DNA of 64,000 bases from Prorocentrum cordatum (GCA_963575745.1 CAUYUJ010018575.1:124501-188500), one strand, 5' to 3'; positions 1-10,924 are shown, numbered from the stretch's first letter. A program made the numbers and translations. Notes: generated from the letters alone by a model not told the origin.

Positions 1-1975
1 TCGCCCAGGGGCCGCGGGTGGACATGCGTCTCTCGAACTTGCAGCCTCAGTCCGAGTCGCCCATCCTGGCGACATGGCGCGGCCAAGCGCCGAGTTTGAG
101 AGGGCGCCACCGCGCCACCCGCAAACAACTTTGCCGCAAGGAGCCCGCTTGTCTCATGACAATGTGTCCGCGCATTGGGTTTGAAGCCTTCGCGGCGCTG
201 CTGGAGCAGAAGCGTTCGCTCGCGAGGCCGCAGCTCCAGGGTTCGCGGCGGCCTGTGCCCCCCGCGTGCAGGAGACGTTGGGGCTGGTGGAACGCGGAGC
301 GTGCGTGCGTGTGTGGGGTTGGTGGAAGGCTGCTGGAGGGTTGTGGTGTGGTGTGGTGTGGGGGGGGGGGGGCGAGGGGGCCGGGGGCGGTGCGCGCGCG
401 CGCGGTGGTGCCCTGTGTTGGGGGGGCAGGGGTGAGAATGGGGGCGGGGGGCGCCCCCGTCGCGCAGGGTGGCGGAGCGGGCGCGTGGCTCCGACGGGGA
501 ATAGCGTCGCGTCTGCGGGCGCGCAACCTGCCCATTTGCAAGCCGCCATGGCACGTGCCGCGCATATCAACACGCAGTTCGAACACACCGCAAAAGAGGA
601 CGCCCAGGACTCGTTGGGTGAATGCTCTTAGGTGATGGGGTGGGGTGGATGCGGTGGTGTTGTGGGGTCTGGGTGTGTGGGTGGGGTGTTGTGCGGGTGT
701 TTGTAATGCTTTGTCGGTTGGTTGGCGGGTGTGGGTGTGCGTGTGCGTGGGTGGTGGGGGTGGGGGGCGCGGGGGGGCGGGTGGGCGGGCGGCGTGGGCG
801 GGGGCGGCGGGGGTGGGTGGGGGGGGGCAGGGGTGTTGTTCATCGTTTGAAGGCGCGATGCGTTCTCAGTGAGTGTTGGATTGTGTGGTGGTTGAGTGCG
901 CGGGGCAGTGGCTCATCGCATGGCTGCATGTTGGAAGTTTATAGGTGGAGGTGTGGCGGGGGAGGGTGCGGTTGAGCAGGGTATTGCCTGAGCGGTTGTG
1001 ATGTTGGGTGGTCGTGGGGTGGCCTACACTGTTGTGATGGTTGTTAGCGCGCGTATGTGTTGTGGGATGTTGCAGGTGGGGTGCATGCGGCCCGCCACTG
1101 CACGCGCCGCGCAACCCACCGCACCCTGCATTCCGCATCGCCCCCCCCCCCCCTCCCCCTGGGTCCGTTTCTCTGGAATGCACGTGCCCCGTGCCCGTGC
1201 ATGATGCCAACCTCGCTTGGCTGGTTATGTCTTGCGTGTCTGGGTGTCGTTGCTGACGCGCCGCGTCCGCCCTTTGAGGTGGCGCATGGGGGGTACAACA
1301 TAATGTGTGTGCGTGTATGGTTATGGTTGTGCTTGTTGGTGGAACTTGTACAGGCTAGCCCAGGTATGTACGGACTGCGCCATGCATGGGCTGGTCGGGG
1401 GGCAGTGGGGGGGGGGCGCAAACTGCAAACTTTTATCGTGATTCACCTCCTTGGTGCGACGTTGTTTTACGAAATTCGATTTGGCATCTTGCCGCGTGGG
1501 CAGAATGTGTGTGCGGTAGAATGACGGGGCATGCTGACATATGACAATGTGTACGTTTCGCTTGTGATCTCGCCGCTCTCGTGTTCTGTTTTCCTCTTCG
1601 TTGCGGCCACTCGTCCATCCATACGCTTGGCACAGTGTAGCGGGTGCTATGTCATTGTGTTGGGTGGCGGAACTATGTTACTATATTTACGTACACACAA
1701 TCCGTATGCCCATGATTTGCAAATGTTAGACGCGTGATGTTGTGTATAGTTCTAAAACACAACCATTCGTAGGAACACCGATTGCATGCATGTATAAATG
1801 GCTGTGTGATAAGCTACTTCGGGTTTTCGTTGGCCACCGAGCGGCACGCAGGGGCGCGACCCGCGTGAGCAGGGAGGTTGTCGGTGCGGACGGGGATGCA
1901 ATGTGGGGGGATGGGGGTGGTAGGGGGGAGGTGGGAGAACTGCTGATGTCGGAAAAGCCAGGACGGCTGCAGGAC

Positions 1976-1979
<4 letters not shown>
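1..1979. other. Spacer, no gene recognised
   Basis: Low-complexity DNA: G-rich around 355-450, GT/G-rich at 620-850 and a C run near 1140-1152. The open frames here encode Gly/Pro/Arg-rich strings with no family resemblance and overlap on both strands, so I call none. The less biased part at 1430-1800 also holds nothing I recognise. Confidence 0.6.

Positions 1980-2044
<65 letters not shown>
1980..2044. repeat. 65-nt T homopolymer
   Basis: An uninterrupted run of T, preceded by AAGG and followed by CTTCAG. It may be the poly(A) tail of a reverse-strand retroposon whose body would lie at higher coordinates. The run plus flanks also superficially resembles a GT...AG intron. Its exact length is likely to be uncertain in any assembly. 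Confidence 0.9.
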
Positions 2045-2201
2045 CTTCAGTATGGTGAGCGTGCCAATGGCACGTCTCCTGCCTCGCGGGCCTTTGGCGG
2101 GCCGTCCAGGCGATGGCATGTCGTTTTCTCGCAACCTCCTGGGGGTGTGCACGGGGCCCGAAACCGTGCGTTGCAGGGCGCGTGCCGTTCCACCGCGCCT
2201 T

Positions 2202-2224
2202 GGGGGGGGGGGGGGGGGGGGGGG
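2202..2224. repeat. 23-nt G homopolymer
   Basis: Uninterrupted G run in otherwise non-coding sequence between the T run and the first composite repeat module. Confidence 0.9.
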
Positions 2225-2285
2225 CGGAGGAAGCGCGCCAAACATTGGAGCCAGGGCCTTCTTGGACGCCGCGCAAACAATTTGT

Positions 2286-2530
2286 CACGCTTCGCGTATC
2301 CCTTCCAGCCCATCCCAAAACATCCGCCAGGCGAGGTGCCTTCATGAAGCAAGCGCCGCAATAAGCAATCGAAAAGTGAACCACTTCCGCTTTGGATGCA
2401 CCCTGGGGTCGTCTCTGGCCGTCTTGGGTCATCTTGAGGCTGCCTTGGGCTGTCTCGGGTGCAGCGTGGGCCGCATCGGAAACACATTGGGGCCATCTTG
2501 GGGTTATCTTGGGGCGTGCTGGCCGTCTCA
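2286..2530 (+). repeat. Composite repeat module, copy 1
   Basis: Holds the short core ACGCTTCGCGTATCCC followed by CCAGCCCATC (2286-2320). About 80 bases later comes a degenerate array at 2400-2530 whose units resemble TCTTGGGGCC with a 10-11 nt spacing. The same core-then-array order recurs at 9.9, 11.0 and 17.4 kb. The T run at 1980 sits where the other copies have TTA-rich DNA. Confidence 0.6.
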
Positions 2531-2570
2531 GAAGGCGCCAGATGCAACGCTGCCAATGCAACATATGATG

Positions 2571-2876
2571 CCAATGGTGATGGTGATGCGGGTGATGATT
2601 AAGCTGGTGATGATAATGACGATGATGATGATGGTTATGATGATGATGATGCTGATGATGCTGATGATGGTGATGATGCCGATGATGATGATGCTGATGA
2701 TGGTGATGATGATGATGCTGATGATGATGATGGTGATCCTCCCCCTCCTCCTTCTCCACCTGCTCCTCCCCCTCCTCCTCCCCCCCTCCTCCTCCTCCTC
2801 ATCCTCCTCCTCATTCCCCATCCTCCTTGTCCTTCTCCTCCTCCTCCTCCTCCTCCTCCCCCTCCTCCTCCCCGGG
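2571..2876. repeat. GAT-type then CTC-type trinucleotide tracts
   Basis: 2571-2735 is an imperfect GAT/ATG repeat and 2736-2876 an imperfect CTC repeat, the two tracts abutting. Long open frames across them are poly-Met/Ser/Leu strings and are not treated as genes. Confidence 0.85.
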
Positions 2877-3082
2877 TTGCCTTGATGAGGGGGGTGTAGC
2901 AGCAAGCGCTCCCAAAGTGAGCCACGATCGTCTTGGCCAGACTGGTGGGCCACCTCATGGGGCCCACGGCAGGCCCGAGGACGGGCCCGCGTGCGCTTCC
3001 CTTACATGTTTCTTGCCATTGGCGCTGTTGTTTGCGAGGGCGTCCCTTCGGACAGTGCTTTCCTCGTCGGCCCTCCTGGGGA

Positions 3083-3100
3083 TCCGTAGCCATTTTGGCT
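3083..3100 (+). other. Decayed spliced-leader relict upstream of the first gene
   Basis: Eighteen bases, TCCGTAGCCATTTTGGCT, match positions 1-18 of the 22-nt dinoflagellate spliced leader; the last four leader bases are replaced by TGCTCGAG. It is in the sense orientation 72 bases upstream of the chosen start codon at 3172, as expected for the 5' end of a reverse-transcribed, trans-spliced mRNA. A chance 18-base match in 64 kb is very unlikely. Its 3' end has decayed, so it is unlikely to mark the current mRNA 5' end. Confidence 0.75.
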
Positions 3101-3171
3101 TGCTCGAGGTTTTCGCTGCAATCTGCGGTGGGTCGGCATCTCCCCGACTTTCAGACGGCATCCTCGGCGGC

Positions 3172-6100
3172 ATGGCCCATCGGGGGAAGACGCCTCCGCC
3201 GAAGCATGGAGGCGCGCTGATGGGCCCACCGCCCCCGCGCGCAGCGGGCAGGGCCTCCGACGCTGCTGCGAGTGCTGGGAGGTCCAGGACGCCGCCGCCT
3301 CCGAAGGCCCGACCGCCTCCGTCGAGCTCGGGCGCGTCCGCGGCCGCTGCCCCAGAGACGCAGAGGCAGGCCAGCAAGAAGCAGCCTAGCGGCGACAACT
3401 GCCAGTGCGGCCTCGGCAAGGCGTTCGCCATGGACGCCAGCTCCCTCTTCGGAGGGTTTTCCATCAACACACGTCTTCCCCCCACGACCCCCTCGTCCTC
3501 CTCGATCGCCCTCAGCTGTCGCTGAGCGCCGCTTTTGCTTTCCTCCTCTTTCGCTTCGGCTCGCAGGACGGCAAGCCGTGGGCGCTCAGGAAGATGGCGA
3601 GGAAAGCGCAGGGCCTTGTGGAGGTGGCGGTCGGGCCGAAGTGCGAGGAGTGCTTCTCTATTCACGAGGACGGCTTCTCCCACATGGAGTGGGACGCGTT
3701 CTGCCAGGCGAACAAACATGACGAACAGGTCAAGGCGGACATCGCCGCCGCCAGGAAGGTGCACCTCAAGCAGGAGCCGCCGCCGACCCCCGTGCAGGAG
3801 GTCCTCGAGCGCACCGACCACGCGATCGAGTCCAGGAGGTCTTACATCGTCTTGACGGAGAGCGACTTGAGGAAGGCGTTGCAGACCAGGCGCCTCACGA
3901 AGGAGAGCACTAAGAGCTTGTACACCGCACAGGTGCCGAAGGAGGGTGAGGATGGTTGGGAGCTGGGGTATTGGTTCGTGAATCCGAACATGCCGTACAG
4001 GACTGTGGATATCATATCCCGCACAGGCGTTGGGCGCGACAACTACATCATGGACAGAGACAAGCAGTTGTGGAAGAACCAAGGCACGGTCACTTGCTCA
4101 AGCAAGTCGCGCCTGATGCATGACCAGGCGGGCGTGCTCACCATCCTGGAGAAGGACAAGGCTGGTTTCATGAAGACGCTGGATGAGTTCTTGGAGTCCA
4201 AGGGGGCCAAGGGCGAAGGAGTCGGCGACGGCGCTGACGCGGCGATGCCGGATGGCAGCGCTGCGCTCGCGGACGCTGCCGCCGCTTCTGACGACGAGAG
4301 CGAGGACGCGGAGTTGGTCGGCCGTGCGGCTGGCCCATCGTCAAGCCCGCCCGTGCGCCTCTCGGGCAAGTCTTCTCCAGCACAGCCGTCGCCGTCGCCG
4401 CCAGCATCGCACGTGGGTGGCCCGCTGAAGAGGCTCAAGACCTTCGGCGCCTCGGCGATCTCCGACACCGCCTCGGCTGCTGGAGATGAGACCCAATCCA
4501 ATGCTGGGGCCTCCGAGCTGTGCATGCTGGCCCCCACAGGCTCCTCGCAGGGGGAGTTGCAATCACGCGGGGGTGGGTCCATGCGCAGGCGAAAGACGAT
4601 GAGTGCGCTGCCAGGTTGCCAATGGATTGCGTGGCAAACGTTTGCGCCATGTCCGATTTGGCGAACGTGCGTTTGCCATGCGATTTCGTTGGCGAGTTGG
4701 CAGCGCGTGCGCAGCCTCCCTCCGTCTCTCTTCCCATCGCCATCCCCCCTGTCCTCCTCGCATTTCCCGTCGCCGTCATCTCGCCCCTCCTCGACTTCGA
4801 GGTGCCCGAGCCCTCCAGGGACACACCTAGTACTTCAATATCTCGCCCTCTTCGTGCGTGGAGCGCCCGCCATGGACCTCCCTCGATGCGTGCGTTGCAA
4901 CAGCCCCGCTGCAGGCACGGGTGCACTCGACCATTGGAAATCGAAGATCAGCTTGGCCATGGTGATGAGCGGCCAGGTCGACGGGAGGACGATCAGCGCT
5001 TGCAAGAAGGCGGCCGCGAGGATGACCCAGAGCGAGGACGATGCCGTGAAGGCGGAGGCGCAGTTGCTCAACAACTTCATCAAGACGATCGTCACGGCGC
5101 AGTGCCTCCAAGTACAGAACATGCCGACGTGCTTCCCCGACGACTTGAAGCTGTACGTGCGGAAGATGGTGGAGGAGGATGTCATATGGCCCTTGCCCAA
5201 CATGGAGAAGTTGCTTCACCTTCGATTGGCGGATCTTCAAAAGCTTGGCGACATGAAGGCTCTGTTCGATGCGTTGGATCCCTTCAGCAGCTCAGTCAAT
5301 GGCAAGTTTGACCCTGAGTGCCCTCGGCTTGCCGACATCCCCCTTCCGATGGCCTCCAAGACGAAGCTGCTCGTCCACATCTCCATCGAGACCCTTCTCC
5401 TCGGGATGATCGGCAAGGGCGCGGGCTCCCAGGACCAGGTGAAGACTTACACGACGATCTGCATCGACAAGTTCGAGGATGTGGACCTGGTGTGTTTGGA
5501 CGGCCCCTCTGGCGCGTGCATCTCGGAGTGCCTCGACGCGTGGAGGGCAGTATTGGGGCTGGTGTCGACGTCATTGGACCCATCGTTGGAGGACGCGTGA
5601 GTTCCGAACGCCAGGAAGTAACGTGCGTGGCAAGTTGAATACCCCACTCAAGTTGTAAGTATTTGTTTGGTTGACGCGTGCTTCCTGTTCTGCATTGGGA
5701 TTGTTTGTATCCCCATGCCGTTCTGCCCAAATTTTCGCTGGGGTAGTGGGGGCGGCGGGGGAATGAGCCCCCCCCCCCCTCCCCCCCCCCCCACAATGTT
5801 TACCTCCAGGTTTCATGGCGTAACATGGTTCGAGGAGGGCGGTGCGTTTGGGGGTAGTTGTAGTTTGCGTTCGTGCTTTCCTCCCTCGGTGGTCCTTCGG
5901 CCGTCGAAGTGGGCAAGCACGGAACGTGTTGGCAGCAACTTGGGGTGGGGCAGGAACACCGTCAACGTGTGCCGCTCACGTTATGTTCTCGCTTTCGGAT
6001 GTCTGAGGACCCAGTCAATAAGTTGCACGCCGCTCTCGGCAAAACGACCAGGTCGCCCTTGGTCGTCGTGGCGGCTGCAGTCGCGATGAACCCTTGGTAT

Positions 6101-7873
6101 GAAAGCCAGATGCGGGATTTCATCGAGCACGCCCCTGGTCTGAGACAGCATCACGGCCGCGTCGTGGAGATCGACAAGTTCGCGAACGAGTTTACCGAGG
6201 GAGAGGACATGTACGAACAGTTGGCCGATACGTTCAAGGAGCTCTCCGAGATGAAACCCGCGCTGAGGCTGGGGTCTTTGGACTCCACGGGGCGACTGCT
6301 GAACATGTGCTTGGAGAAGCAGCGCGTGTACACGAAGGATGGGTCGCACCCAGCGGCCACCTTGCAGAAGTGGAACCGCGTGCTCGCCGAGGCGATCGGC
6401 TTGCGCCCGCACGACGCGAAGATCCACCAGTGGATGGAGGAGAGTGCGGAGGCGCTGGTCAAGCTCGACCAAGGCTCCAAGATCGAGGCGCTGCGCACCC
6501 TCTCCAATGGCGTTGTGGAGGCGTGCGTGCGCAACCCGCAGTTCTCCACCATCGCGGCCGTCTCTTCTAAGGTTGACCCTTTGCTGGACGCCGTGACTGG
6601 AGCGCACGTCGACCCCAACTACTTGACTGACCACCACGCCGAGGCCATGTTGGAGTGCGCCATCGCCCTGGGCGGGACCGTGGCCTTCGAGGTGACCATG
6701 CAGAATGTGAGTTCCATCGACGCGGCCGCCGCCGAGAAGTTATTGAGCGTCTCCATGAAGCTGGCCGCGGTCGTCGGGGCCAAGGCCAACTTCGGGTGCG
6801 CCTACGCGCCGCTCTTGCAGAAGGTCGTCTGGTTGATGTCGCAGTGGGTTGACTTTCAAGGCGTCGCCTCGCTGCTCGAGCAACCGCCCCTCATCGAGAA
6901 CATCTTGGCCTTCAGCAGCTTCGACACGAAGATCAAGCAGCTCAAGCAGGCGGCTGTTGAGGTGGGCGAGATGATGACTGCCACCCAGGGTCGCGACGAC
7001 TACACGGCCATCAAGCTGAAGCAGTTCCTCGCAGAGAGATCGGCGAGCTTGACGAGGATCCTGGACGCCAACGCGGCCGCCAAGAAGGATGCAGTGATCA
7101 CGGCATCAGTGGAGTTGGCCAAGGTCGCTTCGGGCCCGCAGGCGGACGACAACGCCCCCATCGTGAAGTGGCAGGACACGTTCAAGGGCTCGACGTTCTC
7201 CGACTTCTTGGCCCACTGCGACGACACCGTCTTGAAGATCAACCCCATCGGGCTCAAGAAACTCATCGATGACGGACTGGAGGCACCCATGCGAATTAAA
7301 CAACACCACCAGGGGAGGCGGGAGGAGGATGAGGACCCATGCAGGCGGGCCGCGGACGGCAAGGCTGAGGAATGCGGAGGTGGAGGAGGTTTCGGTGGGA
7401 GTTGTTGGCGTGTGCGGGCACGGAGGGGAGGTGAGGAGCGGTGCGGACATCGTTTAATGAGAGGTGGGTTGTCAGGCGGGCTTGGGGCCCGCCTGCAAAC
7501 CCACCTCTCATCATTGACGTCTTCGCTCGCTCCTGGTCTCCCTCCCCCGCCCTCGATGGTTCATGCGCTACGGCGTTCCCAGGCCGCCGCCGCGTACAAG
7601 GAGGCCGCCGAGTTGAGCGGCGCCGAGCCCTCCACGGTCGTCCTCGAGAACGCGGCGGCGGCCGTGCTGAACGCCCAGGTCTCCAAGGTCAGCGGCGTGC
7701 TCGCCCACAAATTCAAGACGGTGACAGAGTTGCAAGTCTTGCGGGACGCCGTCCAGTCCGAGCTGCTGGCGTTCCGTGCTGAGACCAAGCTGAAAAAAGA
7801 GGCCGCTCTCCTCCATCCAGCCTTGATGGCGCGGGTGAAGCTGGCGCTTCAGATGAAGCCTGCGCCGCCCTAG
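3172..7873 (+). CDS. Five-exon gene of unknown function (1169-aa model)
   Basis: I do not recognise the family. Exons are modelled at 3172-3455, 3590-4614, 4915-5549, 6008-7282 and 7583-7873; they total 3510 nt, keep one frame and end at TAG. The start MAHRGKTPPP is the first ATG after which the frame looks protein-like. Residues 1-95 are Pro/Ser/Ala-rich. The exon 1/2 junction brings together Cys-containing segments (CQCGLG, then KCEECFSIHEDGF), possibly metal binding. The middle is mixed charge, followed by an acidic, Ala/Ser/Pro-rich linker (about residues 310-435). Exons 3-5 form a long, mainly helical-looking Ala/Leu/Lys-rich region (for example FSDFLAHCDDTVLKINP) without transmembrane stretches. 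Exons contrast with the skewed composition of their introns. The gene may be a retroposed copy that later gained introns, given the spliced-leader relict upstream. The exon 1 end and the exon 3 end are the least certain; 5562 is an in-phase alternative donor. Confidence 0.65.
3456..3589 (+). other. Intron 1 (modelled, GT-AG)
   Basis: Donor AGG|GTTTTC and acceptor GCTCAG|GAAG, 134 nt. It joins the frame ending ...ASSLFG to MARKAQGL in phase. A second acceptor AG at 3565-3566 exists but is out of phase with this donor. Confidence 0.5.
4615..4914 (+). other. Intron 2 (modelled, GT-AG, exactly 300 nt)
   Basis: Donor CCAG|GTTGCC and acceptor GCTGCAG|GCACGG, phase 1 on both sides. The intron has no in-frame stop and its length is divisible by 3, so the frame stays open through it, but the translated insert is Ser/Pro/Arg-biased and unlike the flanks. 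It holds the imperfect palindrome GGCAAACGTTTGCGCC near 4638 and a related GCGTTTGCCATG further on. Confidence 0.65.
5550..6007 (+). other. Intron 3 (modelled, GT-AG)
   Basis: Donor GGGCA|GTATTG at 5550, or in-phase GGCTG|GTGTCG at 5562. Acceptor GTCTGAG|GACCC ends at 6007. The interior has stops in the flanking frame and a C-rich tract near 5767-5792. If unspliced, the upstream frame ends at 5600 and the downstream part would be a separate gene; matching phases make one gene more likely. Confidence 0.55.
7283..7582 (+). other. Intron 4 (modelled, GC-AG, exactly 300 nt, contains a hairpin)
   Basis: Donor GGAG|GCACCC and acceptor CCCAG|GCCGCC, phase 0. GC donors are established in dinoflagellates. 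The intron has a skewed composition and carries the hairpin at 7458-7510. It has the same 300-nt length as intron 2. Confidence 0.6.
7458..7510. repeat. 24-bp-arm hairpin inside intron 4
   Basis: Left arm 7458-7481 begins TGAGAGGTGGG; right arm 7487-7510 ends CCCACCTCTCA; 22 of 24 positions pair around a 5-nt loop. Such an inverted repeat inside an intron resembles a small non-autonomous DNA element or an introner. Confidence 0.8.
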
Positions 7874-9859
7874 GCCGCTGCTCGCGGCCCAGCGGCCCCC
7901 GAGAGCCGCCAGGCGCCCCGTGTTCGTCCTCGCTCAGAGGGGCGGGGTTGGAGGAATAGGAAGGAGACGGAGGGCGAGGAGGAGCAGCAGGATGATGAGG
8001 GAGCGAGGACGTGAGTCAGCAGCTGCAACATGTGATATGAAGTTTCGTGTCGCTCGACGGTTTAGTCGAGCCGTTTTCGAGGCGCTGGTGCGGAAGATTT
8101 ACCACGCTAAGTATGGTAAAGCACATGTCGTCAGCATCGTCACCATCATCATCAGTCCTCCACGTTGTTCCTCATTCCCCTCCGTCGTCATCCTAATAAT
8201 CACCCTCGTTCCCTTCCCCACCCCATCCATCCTTATCATCGCTTCTTTTTTCCCTCGCCCCCATCCGCCCTCTTGCCTCCTCCCGTCGGCCTTCATCCAA
8301 CCGTGCCGCCCTCCCGTCATCCCCCCCTCGGCTCCTGCATCCCCCTCCGCCCACCGCCCTCACCACTCCCTCCCTCGTCCCGCTTCCTACCCTCTCCCCC
8401 CTCTCGTCGGCCTCAGCTTCCGCTTCACCCCCCCTCGCTTATTCATCCCGATCGCGTTTGCCCATTCCCCTCCTTCCTCCGCCCATTTCTCTTACCATCC
8501 CCTCCCCGTTCGCACCTATGCCGCAGATTCAGCCCCATCCACCTTGCCTCTCTCGTCCGCCGCCCCCTCCTTTACGATCCTTTCCCTGTGTCTGAAATGT
8601 GCCAAAACACATAGGATTCGAGCACCAAGGCGAGGGGCGATCTGTAATGATATACGTTACACACTTTGGATTCGAGCAGCACGAGAGGGACAACACCTAG
8701 AAATAGTTACGGATCAAACATGTACGATGCGAGTCCCAAGGGATGGACATCTTTACGAATATACGTAATGCGCCTGCGCTGTTTGAATCGGCGGGCGCGT
8801 GAGTCGATGCATTCGCGCGCCGTGGGTCTCGCCGCCCGCGGGGCTTGTGCTGGGAAGAAGGGGCCCTTCTGGGAGAAATCACGTGCGAAACGATCTCGCA
8901 GTGTTCAGCACCGCGGGGAATTCGATGTAACCTTCCGCTTCGCGGGCCTGGCCCGCGGGGTCGTCTACTTACTTGGACCGTTAAAAACACGTTAGTTATC
9001 AATAATATCCCTAAGTTATTTTGATGTTATTGTAGAGCTACTTTAATTGTTTCCCAGGATTGGCTCCTTTAGCAAGACCCATTTATCATAATCCTAGTGG
9101 TGGCCCGCGGTGGTTTTCACCACGCCTGCTGCAGGTCCGAAGATTCCCAGCCAGACACGGCGACTCGAGTGCCACCTCTCGAGACACCGAGACCGAGACT
9201 GGCGATGCACGAGTCTACATCAGGCTTAACCAAAATAAAGGCGCAGCTGACACCAGGTCTGACTAGAATCACGTCGACTGCCATCAAGCCTAACTAAAGT
9301 ACCAGGCCTAACGAAAGGCGTGCGTGCCCAAGATTAGGCTTGACTAAAGCACACCTTGCCAACAAGAGCCAGGAACGACTAGGTGAGAGTCAGCCGCCAC
9401 TCTCCGTCTGCGCCACCGCAGGCGCCTGTGTTTTTCGGGTTGTGTATGGAAGCAAGGTGTCCGTCGGTTTTTCGTTTCTGTCGGTTTGGATTTTCCGTCG
9501 ATCAGAGGGGGGTCTGGCCCCGGGACAGTAAAATTACCCCAGCCTTGCAAAGCATTCAAATAGCAGCAAAAGTGATGAGGCGGGACACGGGTGCGAGCAG
9601 CAGGGACGGGTGAGAGCACGGCCACGTGCACCTCAGTGTGTTTTTGTCCAGGGATCGTGCCCGTCTGGACCAACAGTGCAGCCGGCATTGGGGCGAGAGC
9701 ACGATTCCCGAATAAGTTGTGAGGAAGTTTTAGGCGAAACGGTTGCCAGACGGGACGGTCTGGAGCTCCCCGTCCCTCATGTGGGACTCTTCTGTGGTTT
9801 TTGTTCTTTCCATTGGAACCTTCATGGCGAAACGTTGCTGTTATTTTTGCTATTCTTAC
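7874..9859. other. Spacer, no gene recognised
   Basis: 7874-8140 is unassigned. 8140-8600 is strongly CT-rich. 8610-8700 has two imperfect GGATTCGAGCA repeats. 9225-9345 has scattered direct repeats of the type GCCTAACTAAAG. No open frame resembles a protein family. Confidence 0.55.
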
Positions 9860-10500
9860 TCACATAATTATGTGCATTATTATCATTGTTATTGTTATCG
9901 TTATTCGTATTATAATTCTTTACGCTTCGCGTATCCCCACCAGCCCATCTCACAACAGCAACTCTTGCGAAGCATGCCGACAGTCGTGTTTTTCAGGCGT
10001 GTGTCCGCTTACCCCCGCATATCTCCCCTGTTCCTCCTTCCTCCCGCCTCCTTGTACATCCTCCTTGTGGTGGGAGCGGGAGAAGGACGAGGCGGAGGAG
10101 GAGGGAGAGAAAGCGCTCCTCGTGGTTTGAGTCGTTCGGGCTTCTCGTCCTGGTGTGAGTCGTTCGGGCCCTTCTTCCTGGTGTGAGTCGTTCGGGCTCT
10201 TCGTGGTGTGAGTCGTTCGGGCTCTTCGTCCTGGTGTGAGTCGTTCGGGCTTCTCGTGGTGTGAGTTGTTCGGGCCCCTCGTCCTGGTGTGAGTCGTTCG
10301 GGCCCCTCCTCCTGCCCGTCCAGAAACGACGCCCAGGCGAGTAGAGGGTCGTCCTGATGGGCTTTTCGGCGTCTTGGGTGCCTCGGGGGGGCCTCTTTGG
10401 GCCGTTTGGGATCCTCTTGGGGGCCTCCTGGGGGCCTCTTGGGGCCATCTTGGGGCCTCTTGGTGCCTCCTGGGCGCTTCTTGGGGCCATCTTGGAGGAA
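9860..10500 (+). repeat. Composite repeat module, copy 2
   Basis: TTA/ATT-rich tract (9860-9925), then the core ACGCTTCGCGTATCCCC plus ACCAGCCCATC (9925-9951), a 25/28-nt minisatellite (10121-10314), the motif CCAGAAACGACGCCCAGG near 10320, and the 10-11 nt TCTTGGGGCC array (10365-10495). The last two elements recur in copy 4. Confidence 0.6.
10121..10314. repeat. Minisatellite, seven 25/28-nt units
   Basis: Units share GTGTGAGTCGTTCGGGC and differ by presence or absence of a three-base CCT insert, giving 28- and 25-nt variants. Reverse-strand frames read as repeated Asp/Ser/His/Arg peptides and are treated as shadows. Confidence 0.85.
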
Positions 10501-10510
10501 ATCGATCAAT

Positions 10511-10697
10511 GAAGAGGGGAGCTTTAATTAGCGCTGCCCCCTCAGAAGGCAAAAATGGGGGCAAAACCTTAGTAAAATCAATGATTTTGGCTGGAAAGAA
10601 GAGGAGAGCTTTAATTAGCGCTGCCCCCTCAGAAGGCCAAAATGGGGCCAAAACCGTAGTAAAATCAATGATTCTGGCTTCAAAGAAGAGGGGAGGG
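10511..10697. repeat. 87-bp tandem repeat, about 2.1 copies
   Basis: GAAGAGGGGAGCTTTAATTA at 10511 recurs in near-identical form at 10598, and its first bases again at 10685. Each unit contains GCTGCCCCCTCAGAAGG and AGTAAAATCAATGATT. The low divergence suggests a recent duplication. Confidence 0.9.
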
Positions 10698-10924
10698 TTT
10701 TTTCTCCCCCCCCCCGTCGGGGCCAGAATCCTCGTGAGGGGTGTCGTTTTTTAGCCCTCCCAGGAGTCGAAAAAGACCCCTCCAACCACCCGCGAAAGGA
10801 CCTCTCCAGGTCCAGGGGGAGGGGGTAGGGGGAGGGGTAAACCCCTCCCCGAAGGGGAAGAAGGGGGTTGAGAACAGAGCGGGCTCTCTAAACCACTCAC
10901 GCCCAAAGGGCTGGTGGGATTTGT

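Noticed and set aside
1977-2050. Ultra-short intron made of T
   Set aside because: No coding frame on either side; poly(A) of a reverse-strand retroposon or simple slippage is more likely.
1752-2759. Reverse-strand open frame with poly-His and poly-Lys
   Set aside because: Made of the GAT tract, the T run and low-complexity DNA; not a plausible gene.
5601-5640. Gene end at the TGA at 5598-5600, making two separate genes at 3-5.6 and 6-7.9 kb
   Set aside because: Two donors upstream of the stop are in phase with the acceptor at 6007, and no start context is seen for a second gene, so one gene is preferred, though not proven.
10121-10314. CRISPR-like array
   Set aside because: Contiguous 25/28-nt units without unique spacers in a eukaryotic context: a minisatellite.
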